Origin: Mycobacterium sp. URHB0044
GTDB taxonomy: Bacteria; Actinomycetota; Actinomycetes; Mycobacteriales; Mycobacteriaceae
Length of the DNA stretch: 64,000 nucleotides
Reading direction: 5' to 3'
NCBI RefSeq assembly: GCF_000620625.1
Contig: NZ_JIAW01000011.1
Location: 1 to 64,000, forward strand
Positions 55,773 to 64,000 of the stretch are shown here, one piece after another. The notes under the pieces were generated by a model. That model saw nothing but the letters and a program-made list of their open reading frames with translations. It was not told the origin of the DNA and did not search any database. Each line of letters starts with the position of its first letter. The stretch's first letter is position 1. The position numbers and the translations under genes were made by a program.

Positions 55773-57041
55773 GTGACCCCAGCTACGGCTCGGGAGCGCA
55801 GCGTAGCGCTCCCGCACGGCGTCCAAGGCGCCGCGGACCCGAATTTCGGCTGCGCCGTGCGCGCGTTCTCTCAACTCTTTCCCGGCCGTAGGTTCGGCGG
55901 CGGCGCGTTGACCGTGTACCTCGACGGCGTACCGGTCGTCGACGTGTGGACCGGATGGTCGGACCGCCGTGGCACCACACACTGGACCGCCGACACCGGA
56001 ACCGTGGTGTTCTCGGCGACCAAGGGCATGGCATCGACCGTCATCCACCGGCTCGTCGACCGGGGGTTGATCGACTACGACGCCGCAGTCGCCGACTACT
56101 GGCCGGCCTTCGCCGCCAACGGCAAGTCGGCGGTCACCGTGCGCGACCTGATGCGACATCGGGCGGGCCTGTCGCAGCTGAATCGCGCGACCAAGGCGGA
56201 CCTGATGGACCACCTCCTGATGGAGGAGCGCATGGCGGCCGCCGCCATGGGATGGCTGCGGGGGAGACCCGCCTACCACGCGCTGACCTACGGATGGCTG
56301 ATGGCGGGCCTGGCCCGCGCCGTCACCGGCTGCGGCATGCGGGAGTTGATCCGCACCGAACTCGCCGAACCGCTCGACACCGACGGCCTGCACCTTGGTC
56401 GCCCGCCGGTCGGGGGGCCGACGCAACCGGCCCAGATCATCGGGCCGCAGAGCAGGTTGCAGAATCCCCTCTTCAACCTGGTGGCTCCGCACCTGGCTGC
56501 CCTTCCGTTCTCGGGGGGCTTCGGCTCGCTGTACTTCCCTGGCATGAAGGCCACCGTGCAGGGTGACTTACCGCTGCTCGACACCGAACTGCCAGCGGCC
56601 AATGGCGTGGCGACCGCCCGGGGCCTGGCCCGCATGTACGGGGCCATCGCCAACGGCGGCACGATGGACGGAAAGCAGTTCCTGTCGGCTGAACTCGTCG
56701 CCCGGCTCATCAGCAGACCCAGCCTGCACCCCGACGGCAGCATCTTGATGCCGCTGTCGTTCAACCTGGGTTATCACGGCCTCCCGCTGCCAGGCATCAT
56801 GCCCGGGTTCGGGCACGTGGGTCTGGGCGGCTCGCTGGGCTGGGCCGACCCCGCCACCGGTTTGGCGTTCGGATTCGTGCACAACCGATTATTGACGCCG
56901 ATGGTGGTCAGCGATCAGGCCGGTTTCGTGGCGACGGCAGCCCTGATCCGCCGCGGTGTGGCTCAGGCCCGCAAACACGGCTTCACGCCGGTGCCCGACT
57001 TTGGCTCGCCCTTCACCGCGCTTGCGACCGAAGCGGTGTGA
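55773..57041 (+). CDS. lipL: beta-lactamase-fold esterase/lipase (LipL-like)
   Basis: 422 aa, class C beta-lactamase/class VIII esterase fold. The nucleophile motif SxxK is FSATKGMAS near residue 87, and the tyrosine motif region reads HALTYGWLMAGLARAVTG. A C-terminal GHVGLGGSLGWADP replaces the KTG-like box. There is no signal peptide, so it is probably cytoplasmic or membrane-associated. It hydrolyses ester substrates; the natural one is unknown. It corresponds to Rv1497. The GTG start is fixed by the promoter TAAATT. It may be linked to lipid turnover by the polyketide synthase downstream. Confidence 0.9.
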   Translation: MTPATARERSVALPHGVQGAADPNFGCAVRAFSQLFPGRRFGGGALTVYLDGVPVVDVWTGWSDRRGTTHWTADTGTVVFSATKGMASTVIHRLVDRGLIDYDAAVADYWPAFAANGKSAVTVRDLMRHRAGLSQLNRATKADLMDHLLMEERMAAAAMGWLRGRPAYHALTYGWLMAGLARAVTGCGMRELIRTELAEPLDTDGLHLGRPPVGGPTQPAQIIGPQSRLQNPLFNLVAPHLAALPFSGGFGSLYFPGMKATVQGDLPLLDTELPAANGVATARGLARMYGAIANGGTMDGKQFLSAELVARLISRPSLHPDGSILMPLSFNLGYHGLPLPGIMPGFGHVGLGGSLGWADPATGLAFGFVHNRLLTPMVVSDQAGFVATAALIRRGVAQARKHGFTPVPDFGSPFTALATEAV

Positions 57042-57805
57042 CGTCGCTGGATTACCCGGGGTCAGCTGCATTCCGAACATAATGCGGACAACGTGTGTTG
57101 TCTACGTTAATTGCTTGTGGCGGAGGCGTTTTCATCGATCGCGGGCGCTGCTGCTCATCGATTCAGCGCGCTTGGCGCCGCGTTGGCCCGAAATGTTGCC
57201 AGTGTGATCTGAGTGAGCCCCGTCGTTATTGCGACGATTGTTGCCAATAACGCGGGCTGCTGGGTCCGGGCGATATTGGCACGTCGCCACACCTGCCGCT
57301 CTTTGTGGATATGTCCTCCTTTCGGGGACCTCGCAACGGGTGTTTGCCTGCGTCAATAACGATTCGGCCGTGATCCGCGCGCGTGTCCGAAGTGTTTGCC
57401 GGAGGGTTCGAGGCGGGTAGGGAATCCATCTGTGAAAGTTTGCTGGAATCGCAATTGGCGAAAGTGTGACCGTGACCGTCTCTAGTCGCTGGAATTGACG
57501 CAGACCGTTAATTCATGGCGTTTGTGCTGCTTAGGGCACTAAAAGCGTAGAGAAGGCGAATCGGTGGTTGCCCGTGTAATCTCCCCGCCGGAGAATGTTG
57601 AAAACGCGAAAGAGCAAAATCGGATTTGCCCGAACAGTCGCGCTACCGCGCGGTCCGGCCGTTAAGCTCCGACTCGTGACGGCAACCGTGGACACGAATC
57701 GAGGAAGCCCGGGCGCCCGCTCGGCCGCGTCGCGCGTTTGACATTTTCTGTGCAGCAGCACTGGGTCGGGGGGCCTGAGAACGTTCGTAGAAGGGGTTGA
57801 AGTTC
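57042..57805. other. 764-bp gene-free region upstream of the polyketide synthase
   Basis: No reading frame with a convincing start or protein character was found on either strand. Base composition is lower in GC (about 50-60% by hand count in several lines) than the flanks. It holds a dyad CGTTATTG (57224-57231) / CAATAACG (57245-57252) and a third CAATAACG at 57354-57361. A -35-like TTGACA lies at 57738-57743, with no good -10 at the right distance. It may contain the PKS promoter, a long 5' leader or a small RNA. Confidence 0.6.
57224..57252. repeat. inverted repeat CGTTATTG / CAATAACG, with a third copy at 57354
   Basis: Two 8-bp arms separated by 13 nt, with an extra CAATAACG at 57354-57361. 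The spacing and recurrence in the gap before the PKS suggest a regulator site. No known regulator is assigned. Confidence 0.45.
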
Positions 57806-60800
57806 GTGGTAGACACACCGGTTTCTCCAGTCGCCGTGATCGGCATGGCATGCCGACTGCCGGGAGGGATCGATTCGCCAGCGGCCTTGTGGGAAGCCCT
57901 GCTGCGGGGCGACGACTTCATCACGAAGGTTCCGTTGGACCGGTGGGACGCTGAGGAGTACTACGATCCCGAACCCGGTGTGCCCGGACGTTCCGTCTCC
58001 AAATGGGGTGCATTCCTCGACGACATCGCCGGTTTCGACGCCGACTTCTTCGGCATCAGCGAGCGCGAGGCCACCGTCATCGATCCGCAGCACCGGCTGT
58101 TGCTCGAAACCGCTTGGGACGCCGTCGAACATGCCGGCATCGACCCGGCAACGGTGGCGAAGTCCCTGACCGGTGTGTTCATGGGCATGACCGGTTGCGA
58201 CTACGAACTACTGGCCGCCGACGTCGGAGTCATCGAGGGGCCCTATGGGTTCACCGGCCAAAACTTCAGCATGGCGTCCGGACGCATCGCCTACCACCTG
58301 GGCGTCCACGGACCCGCGTTGACGGTCGACTCGGCCTGTTCCTCCAGCCTGCTGGCCGTGCACATGGCTTGCCGCAGCCTCGACGGCGGCGAAAGCGACC
58401 TCGCCCTCGCTGGGGGCGTCTCGATCATGCTCGAGCCGCGCAAGATGTCCTCCGGCTCGGCCCAGGGCATGTTGTCGCCGACGGGGCGGTGCCACGCGTT
58501 CGACGTGAACGCCGACGGCTTCGTCTCGGGCGAGGCGTCGGTGGTGCTCCTGCTCAAGCGGCTCTCGGACGCACAGGCCGACGGTGATCGCGTTCTCGCC
58601 GTCGTGCGCGGCACGGCAGCGAACCAGGACGGGCACACGGTCAACATCGCCACTCCGTCCCGCGACGCACAGGTCACCGCGTATCGGGCCGCCCTGGCCG
58701 CGGGCGACGTCGACCCAACCACCATCGGCATGGTGGAGGCGCACGGCACCGGCACGCCGGTCGGTGACCCGCTCGAATTCGCCAGCGTCGCTGAGGTTTA
58801 CGGCACGACTGGACCCTGCGCACTGGGATCGGCGAAGACCAACTTCGGCCACGCTCAGTCCGCGTCCGGTGCACTCGGGCTGATGAAGGCGATCCTCTCG
58901 CTGCAGCACGCCACGGTGCCGAAGAACCTGCACTTCACGGCGTTGCCCGAAGAGATGTCCCGCATCGAAACGAATCTGTTCGTGCCGGTGGAGGCGACGC
59001 CCTGGCCCACCAACGGCCACCATCCACGGCGTGCGGCGGTGTCGTCGTACGGCCTGTCCGGCACCAACGTGCACGCCGTTCTCGAGCAGGCGCCGGCCGA
59101 TCAGTCGCCGCGCACCCTCGAGCAGGACGCCGCTCAGCCCGTCGCCGGGCCCAAGCTCTTCCCGCTGTCCGCCACGTCCGTCGACGAGCTGCGGCGGACC
59201 GCGGGCCGGCTGGCCGACTGGGTGCAGACGCACCCCGCCGCCCAGGACGAGGCGGAAACGCAGTTGGCTGATTTGGCCTACACGCTGGCGCGTCGTCGTG
59301 CGCACAGGTCGGTGCGAACCGTGGTCCTCGCCAGCGACCACGACGAATTGGTCGCGGCCTTGCGCGAGGTCGCCGATGGTGACGCTCCCTACGAGCCAGT
59401 CGTCGCCAAGGGCGACCACGGCCCGGTGTGGGTGTTCTCGGGACAGGGCTCGCAGTGGGCGGCGATGGGTGCGGGTCTGCTCGCCGCCGAACCGGCGTTC
59501 GCCCAGAAGGTCGCAGAGATCGAGCCGCTGATCTTCGCCGAATTGGGCTTCTCGGTGACCGAGGCGATGTCCTCGCAGGAGAAGGTGACCGGCATCGATC
59601 GGGTGCAGCCGACGGTGTTCGCCGTGCAGGTCGGTCTCGCCGCTGCCATGACGTCCTACGGTGTGGTGCCCGGCGCCGTCATCGGCCATTCGATGGGTGA
59701 GGTGGCCGCCGCCGTCGTGTCGGGCGCACTGTCGCTCGGCGACGGCGTGAAGGTCATCTGCCGTCGGTCGAAGCTGATGGCGACGATCGCCGGCTCTGGT
59801 GCGATGGCGTCGGTCGAGCTTCCTGCCCAGCAGGTGCTCTCGGAACTGGCCTCGCGTGGCGTCAGCGACGTCGTGCTCTCCGTGGTGGCCTCGCCGCAAT
59901 CGGCGGTCGTCGGCGGAACCACGGAGTCGATTCGCGCTCTCGTCGAGGAGTGGGAGGCGCGCGGGGTGATGGCGCGCGAGGTGGCGGTCGACGTCGCGTC
60001 GCATTCACCTCAGGTGGATCCCATCCTGGACGAGCTGGCCAACGTGCTCGACGACATCACGCCGATGGAGCCGACGGTCCCGTACTACTCGGCAACCCTG
60101 TACGACCCTCGCGACCCTGCGGAGTTCGACGCCTACTACTGGGTGGACAACCTGCGGCACGCGGTCCGTTTCTCGGCGGCCGTGCAGGCGGCGCTCGAAG
60201 ACGGCTACCGGGTCTTCGGTGAACTTGCCCCGCACCCGTTGCTGACCCACGCGGTGAACCAGAACGCGCAGAGCCTCGACATCCGCCTGGCGGCATTGGC
60301 GAGCATGCGGCGCGAGCAGGAGATGCCGCGCGGGCTGCGGGACTTCGTGGCGGACGTGCACAGTGCAGGCGCGGCAATCGATTTCACCGTGCTGTGGCCC
60401 GAAGGTGTTCTCGTCGACGCGCCGCTGCCGACGTGGACGCACCCTCGCTTGATTCTGACCAGGGATGGCGAGCAGGGCCAAGGATCGTCCACACTGGCCG
60501 TTCATCCGCTGCTGGGTGCGCACGTGCGGCTGCCCGAAGTGCCCGAGCGGCACGTGTGGCAGTCCGACGTCGGCACCGACGCGCAGCCGTGGCTGGGCGA
60601 TCACCAGGTCCACAACGTGGCGGCGCTGCCCGGTGCGGCGTACTGCGAGATGGCGCTGGCCGCCGCGCGGACCGTCTTCGGCGACGCGGCCGAGGTACAC
60701 GACATCGCCTTCGAGGAGATGCTGCTCCTCGAAGAGGAAACGCCGGTCTCGGCCGTCGCCTCGATCACGCCTGCCGGGGTTGCCGACTTCCAGGTGCAGA

Positions 60801-63800
60801 CCCACCGCGACGGTGAAGAGGCCCGACGGGCCGTTGCCGTACTCCAGGCGGTGGAGGACCAGGAAACCCCGGCCGCCTACGACATGTCCGAACTGCTGGC
60901 GACCCATTCCGAAGCCCTCGACGGCGCGGAGCTGCGCGCCTGGTACGACGCGCGGGGCATTCAGTACGGCCCGGCCTTCAACGGGCTGTCCGCAGCACAC
61001 ACCACCTCGGGTACCGGTGGATCCGTGCTGGCGGAGGTGGCGCTGCCGGGGTCGATCCGATCCCAGCAGGGCGCCTATGGAGTGCACCCCGCCCTCCTGG
61101 ACGCCTGCTTCCAAGCGGTGGGTGCGCACCCCGATCTGCACGCTGACACCACCGGAGCCTTGATGCTTCCGCTGGGCGTGCGACGCCTGCGTGCGCATGC
61201 CTCGACCCGCAACGCCCACTACTGCTACGTGCGGTTGACCAGTGCCAGCGCCGCAGCGGTCGAGGCCGACATCGACGTGCTGGACGAACACGGTGCGATC
61301 CTGCTGACGGTGTCGGGTCTGCGGCTGGGCACCGGTGTCTCCGAGGCGGGTCAGCGCGACCGAACCCTCAACGAGCGGCTGCTCACCATCGATTGGCGCA
61401 AGCAGGAGGCCCCCGAGGTCGACGCCGTCGAGGCGGGCTCCTGGCTGGTGGTCAGCACGTCGGACGGCTCCGACATGCTCGCCACCGATCTGGCCGAAGT
61501 GTTGAAGGTCAAGGAAGCTCAGGTCTCGACGATGGTTTGGCCGCTCGGTGCCGACCACGCGGCCAATGCCGAACGGCTGCAGACGCAGCTCACCGACTCG
61601 CCGTTCAAGGGTGTGGTCATCGTGACCGCGGGATGGGACGGCGCCGCCGATGCGGATGCGCCCCGCAAGGGCGCCGACCTGGTGCGTCACCTGGTGCGCG
61701 TCGTTCGCGGTCTGCCGGACGTCCCGGGTGAGCCGCCGCGGCTGTTCCTGGTGACCCGGAACGCCCAGACGGTGCTCGACGACGACCTCGCCAACTTGGA
61801 GCAGGGCGGGTTGCGCGGTCTGATGCGGGTCATCGGCATGGAGCATCCGGGGATGGCGCCGACTCAGATCGACGTGGACGACGCCACCGATGCCGGTCAG
61901 CTCGCCCAGCAGCTGCTTGCCGGTTCCGACGAGGACGAGACCGCTTGGCGTGACGGTGAGTGGTACACGGCACGACTCAACCTCACCCCGTTGCAGCCCG
62001 AGGAGCGGCGCACCGTCGAGGTCGAGCCCGAGCACGACGGCATGCGTCTGCAGATCCGTACGCCCGGCGACCTTCAGTCGGTCGAGTTGGCTGCCTACGA
62101 CCGCGTCCCGCCGGGGCCGGGTCAGATCGAGGTCTCGGTCACGGCGTCCAACCTCAACTTCGCCGACGTCCTGGTGGCATTCGGCAGGTACCCGAGCTTC
62201 GAAGGCCGGTTGCCGCAGCTCGGCGCCGACTTCGCCGGTGTCGTCACCGCAGTGGGTGTCGGCGTCACCGAGCACAGCATCGGCGACCGTGTCGCAGGCA
62301 TCTCCGCGAACGGGGCGTGGTGCACCTTCGTCACCTGCGATGCCGGCCTTGCGGTCAAGATCCCGGACGGCGTGCCGGAGGCACAGGCCGCGGCGGTCCC
62401 GAGCGCGCACGCCACCGCCTGGTACGGCCTGCACGATCTGGCCAGGATCGAAAAGGGCGACAAGGTGTTGATTCACTCCGCCACCGGCGGCGTGGGTCAG
62501 GCAGCGGTGGCGATCGCCAAGGCCGCGGGCGCCGAGATCTACGCCACCGCGGGTAGCCCGGATCGTCGAGAACTGCTGCACACCATGGGAATCGAGCACG
62601 TCTACGATTCGCGCAGCACCGAATTCGCCGATGCGATCCGCCGCGACACCGACGGGTACGGCGTCGACGTCGTGCTCAACTCGCTGCCCGGCGCCGCCCA
62701 GCGGGCAGGCCTGGAGCTGCTGTCCTTCGGCGGCCGGTTCGTGGAGATCGGCAAGCGCGACATCTACGGCGACACCAAGATGGGGCTGTTCCCGTTCCGT
62801 CGCAACCTGTCGTTCTACGCCGTCGACCTTGCGCTGTTGACCATCACCAACCCCGGCAAGCTGCGGCGCCTGCTGGACACCGTGTATCAGCAGATCGCCG
62901 ATGGCGTTCTGCCGCTGCCGGAGACCACGCACCACCCGCTCAGCGACGGTGCGACGGCGATCCGCGTGATGGGTGCCGCCGAACACACCGGCAAGCTGGT
63001 GCTCGACGTTCCGCACACCGGCAAGCACACGGTGGTGCTGCCGCCCGAGCATGCGCCGGCGTTCCGCAGCGACGGTGCCTACGTCATCACCGGCGGTCTG
63101 GGTGGGCTCGGGCTCTTCCTCGCCGACAAGATGGCGGCCGCGGGCTGTGGGCGAATCATCCTCAACGGTCGTTCGAGCCCGAAACCCGATGTGCAGCAAG
63201 CCATCGAGCGCATTCGCGCCCGCGGCACCGATGTCGAGGTGGAGCTCGGCGACATCGCCGTCAGCGGCACGGCGGACCGCCTGGTCGCGGCCGCGACCGC
63301 TACGGGTCTCCCGCTGCGTGGCGTGTTGCACGCCGCGGCGGTGGTGGAGGACGCCACGCTGGGCAACATCACCGACGAGTTGGTCGAACGGGACTGGGCG
63401 CCAAAGGTGTACGGCGCGTGGCATTTGCACGAGGCCACGTCCGATCACCCGCTGGACTGGTTCTGCTCGTTCTCGTCGGCCGCCGCCATGGTGGGTTCGC
63501 CGGGCCAGGGTGCCTACGCCGCGGCCAACAGCTGGCTGGACTCGTTCACGCATTGGCGCCGCGCGCAGGGGCTGCCCGCCAGCGCCGTCGCGTGGGGAGC
63601 CTGGGCCGAGATCGGAGCGGGTCAAGCCATGGCCGAGGACGGCGCGATGGCCATTGCGCCCGACGACGGTGCCTACGCGTTCGACGTGCTGCAGCGCTTC
63701 GACCGGGCATACACCGGCTACGCGCCGATCGCGGGCACGCCGTGGTTGACCGCATTCGCGCAGACCAGCAAGTTCGCCGAGGCATTCAAGTCGCTCGGCA

Positions 63801-64000
63801 AGGGCGGCACGGGCACCAGTCAGTTCCTCACCGAACTGCACGAACTGCCGCGGGAAGAGTGGCCTGCCCGGCTGCGGCGCCTGATCTCGGAACAGATCAG
63901 CCTGATCCTGCGCAGGTCGGTCGATCCGGACCGTCCGCTCTCGGAGTACGGGCTGGACTCGTTGGGCAACCTCGAACTGCGTACCCGGGTGGAGACGGAG
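57806..64000 (+). CDS. Mas-like iterative type I polyketide synthase, right end cut by the window
   Basis: 2065 codons to the edge. KS with C178 (VDSACSSSLL), HGTGTPVGDP and NFGHAQSASG; AT with S629 (GHSMGEVAAA) and VASHS, the methylmalonyl-type box by analogy; DH with H933 (LGDHQVHNVAALPG); ER with LNFADVLVAFGRYP and HSATGGVGQ from H1557; KR with ITGGLGGLGLF and Y1904; ACP with S2052 (GLDSLGN). KS-AT-DH-ER-KR-ACP is the order of mycocerosic acid synthase and its Pks5-type relatives, which make methyl-branched acids. The start is GTG after AAGGGG (9 nt), with an in-frame TAG 18 nt upstream. Only the last tens of residues should be missing. Confidence 0.95.
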   Translation, partial: MVDTPVSPVAVIGMACRLPGGIDSPAALWEALLRGDDFITKVPLDRWDAEEYYDPEPGVPGRSVSKWGAFLDDIAGFDADFFGISEREATVIDPQHRLLLETAWDAVEHAGIDPATVAKSLTGVFMGMTGCDYELLAADVGVIEGPYGFTGQNFSMASGRIAYHLGVHGPALTVDSACSSSLLAVHMACRSLDGGESDLALAGGVSIMLEPRKMSSGSAQGMLSPTGRCHAFDVNADGFVSGEASVVLLLKRLSDAQADGDRVLAVVRGTAANQDGHTVNIATPSRDAQVTAYRAALAAGDVDPTTIGMVEAHGTGTPVGDPLEFASVAEVYGTTGPCALGSAKTNFGHAQSASGALGLMKAILSLQHATVPKNLHFTALPEEMSRIETNLFVPVEATPWPTNGHHPRRAAVSSYGLSGTNVHAVLEQAPADQSPRTLEQDAAQPVAGPKLFPLSATSVDELRRTAGRLADWVQTHPAAQDEAETQLADLAYTLARRRAHRSVRTVVLASDHDELVAALREVADGDAPYEPVVAKGDHGPVWVFSGQGSQWAAMGAGLLAAEPAFAQKVAEIEPLIFAELGFSVTEAMSSQEKVTGIDRVQPTVFAVQVGLAAAMTSYGVVPGAVIGHSMGEVAAAVVSGALSLGDGVKVICRRSKLMATIAGSGAMASVELPAQQVLSELASRGVSDVVLSVVASPQSAVVGGTTESIRALVEEWEARGVMAREVAVDVASHSPQVDPILDELANVLDDITPMEPTVPYYSATLYDPRDPAEFDAYYWVDNLRHAVRFSAAVQAALEDGYRVFGELAPHPLLTHAVNQNAQSLDIRLAALASMRREQEMPRGLRDFVADVHSAGAAIDFTVLWPEGVLVDAPLPTWTHPRLILTRDGEQGQGSSTLAVHPLLGAHVRLPEVPERHVWQSDVGTDAQPWLGDHQVHNVAALPGAAYCEMALAAARTVFGDAAEVHDIAFEEMLLLEEETPVSAVASITPAGVADFQVQTHRDGEEARRAVAVLQAVEDQETPAAYDMSELLATHSEALDGAELRAWYDARGIQYGPAFNGLSAAHTTSGTGGSVLAEVALPGSIRSQQGAYGVHPALLDACFQAVGAHPDLHADTTGALMLPLGVRRLRAHASTRNAHYCYVRLTSASAAAVEADIDVLDEHGAILLTVSGLRLGTGVSEAGQRDRTLNERLLTIDWRKQEAPEVDAVEAGSWLVVSTSDGSDMLATDLAEVLKVKEAQVSTMVWPLGADHAANAERLQTQLTDSPFKGVVIVTAGWDGAADADAPRKGADLVRHLVRVVRGLPDVPGEPPRLFLVTRNAQTVLDDDLANLEQGGLRGLMRVIGMEHPGMAPTQIDVDDATDAGQLAQQLLAGSDEDETAWRDGEWYTARLNLTPLQPEERRTVEVEPEHDGMRLQIRTPGDLQSVELAAYDRVPPGPGQIEVSVTASNLNFADVLVAFGRYPSFEGRLPQLGADFAGVVTAVGVGVTEHSIGDRVAGISANGAWCTFVTCDAGLAVKIPDGVPEAQAAAVPSAHATAWYGLHDLARIEKGDKVLIHSATGGVGQAAVAIAKAAGAEIYATAGSPDRRELLHTMGIEHVYDSRSTEFADAIRRDTDGYGVDVVLNSLPGAAQRAGLELLSFGGRFVEIGKRDIYGDTKMGLFPFRRNLSFYAVDLALLTITNPGKLRRLLDTVYQQIADGVLPLPETTHHPLSDGATAIRVMGAAEHTGKLVLDVPHTGKHTVVLPPEHAPAFRSDGAYVITGGLGGLGLFLADKMAAAGCGRIILNGRSSPKPDVQQAIERIRARGTDVEVELGDIAVSGTADRLVAAATATGLPLRGVLHAAAVVEDATLGNITDELVERDWAPKVYGAWHLHEATSDHPLDWFCSFSSAAAMVGSPGQGAYAAANSWLDSFTHWRRAQGLPASAVAWGAWAEIGAGQAMAEDGAMAIAPDDGAYAFDVLQRFDRAYTGYAPIAGTPWLTAFAQTSKFAEAFKSLGKGGTGTSQFLTELHELPREEWPARLRRLISEQISLILRRSVDPDRPLSEYGLDSLGNLELRTRVETE

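Noticed and set aside
57738..57743. Complete sigma-A promoter for the PKS at TTGACA
   Set aside because: The -35 word is good, but the hexamer 17 nt downstream (CTGGGT) is not an acceptable -10, so only the -35-like word is noted.
60005..63841. 1278-codon open frame on the minus strand inside the polyketide synthase
   Set aside because: It is the antisense shadow of a high-GC gene with strong third-position bias. The protein is His/Arg/Val/Gly-rich without domains, while the plus strand carries complete PKS motifs.

Overview
The window is high-GC (roughly two thirds G+C) actinobacterial chromosome. Gene order identifies it as a mycobacterium, probably a rapid grower (Mycolicibacterium-like). 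It follows the block that in M. tuberculosis runs from gap (Rv1436) to lipL (Rv1497): gap-pgk-tpi-secG, pgl-opcA-zwf-tal-tkt, ctaB/ctaA, mptB, the suf operon, trxB1, echA12, acn-acnR, ripA-ripB-moxR1, fabG1-inhA-cpfC, mutA-mutB-meaB and lipL. As I recall the M. tuberculosis genome, three differences stand out. A ppc gene is present, SufB has no intein, and there is no toxin-antitoxin pair between mutB and meaB.

Layout. Positions 1-2.5 kb (+) hold lower glycolysis and secG. A small exported protein (-) and ppc (+) follow. From 6.2 to 13.1 kb (-) lies a six-gene pentose-phosphate operon, tkt-tal-zwf-opcA-pgl-hypothetical. From 13.3 to 21.1 kb come heme A synthesis (ctaB, ctaA), a ribosome-rescue hydrolase, a quinone oxidoreductase, an ATP-grasp protein, an ABC exporter and the mannosyltransferase mptB. 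From 21.15 to 27.4 kb (+) is the Fe-S assembly operon sufRBDCSUT. From 27.5 to 30.7 kb is an accessory-looking unit: a membrane protein, then an unknown protein, an ECF sigma factor, a zinc anti-sigma factor and an Old Yellow Enzyme, all touching or overlapping. From 30.8 to 34.5 kb are a thioredoxin, echA12, an ABC-F protein, a small HTH protein and acnR; acn (-) follows. From 37.5 to 43.8 kb is the cell-wall hydrolase/MoxR block. From 43.9 to 46.5 kb are fabG1-inhA (FAS-II) and ferrochelatase. From 46.6 to 50.5 kb are small membrane, NfeD/SPFH, DoxX and VTT proteins. From 50.6 to 57.0 kb are methylmalonyl-CoA mutase, its chaperone and lipL. After a 764-bp AT-richer gap, a Mas-like polyketide synthase starts and runs off the right edge within its ACP domain.

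The genes are mostly housekeeping: central carbon flux and NADPH supply, Fe-S and heme cofactor supply, envelope remodelling and lipid synthesis. MutAB interconverts succinyl-CoA and methylmalonyl-CoA, and methylmalonyl-CoA is the extender expected for a Mas-like synthase, so the right end has a plausible metabolic theme.

The less ordinary signals are regulatory or structural. (i) Two MIRU-like linkers carry mini-ORFs that bridge genes by overlapping stop and start codons. (ii) Near-identical TCACA-N7-TGTGA dyads overlap the GTG start of sufR and of the first gene after the suf operon. (iii) A BlaI-like dyad lies before both ctaB and ctaA. (iv) A 22-bp-arm hairpin lies between the two ABC transporter genes. 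(v) A SigH-type promoter lies before the thioredoxin. (vi) The ECF/anti-sigma/OYE unit is coupled to a protein I cannot name. I found no CRISPR array, insertion sequence, tRNA or rRNA. All gene calls, ortholog statements and motif matches come from reading the sequence and recalled family knowledge; no search was run.
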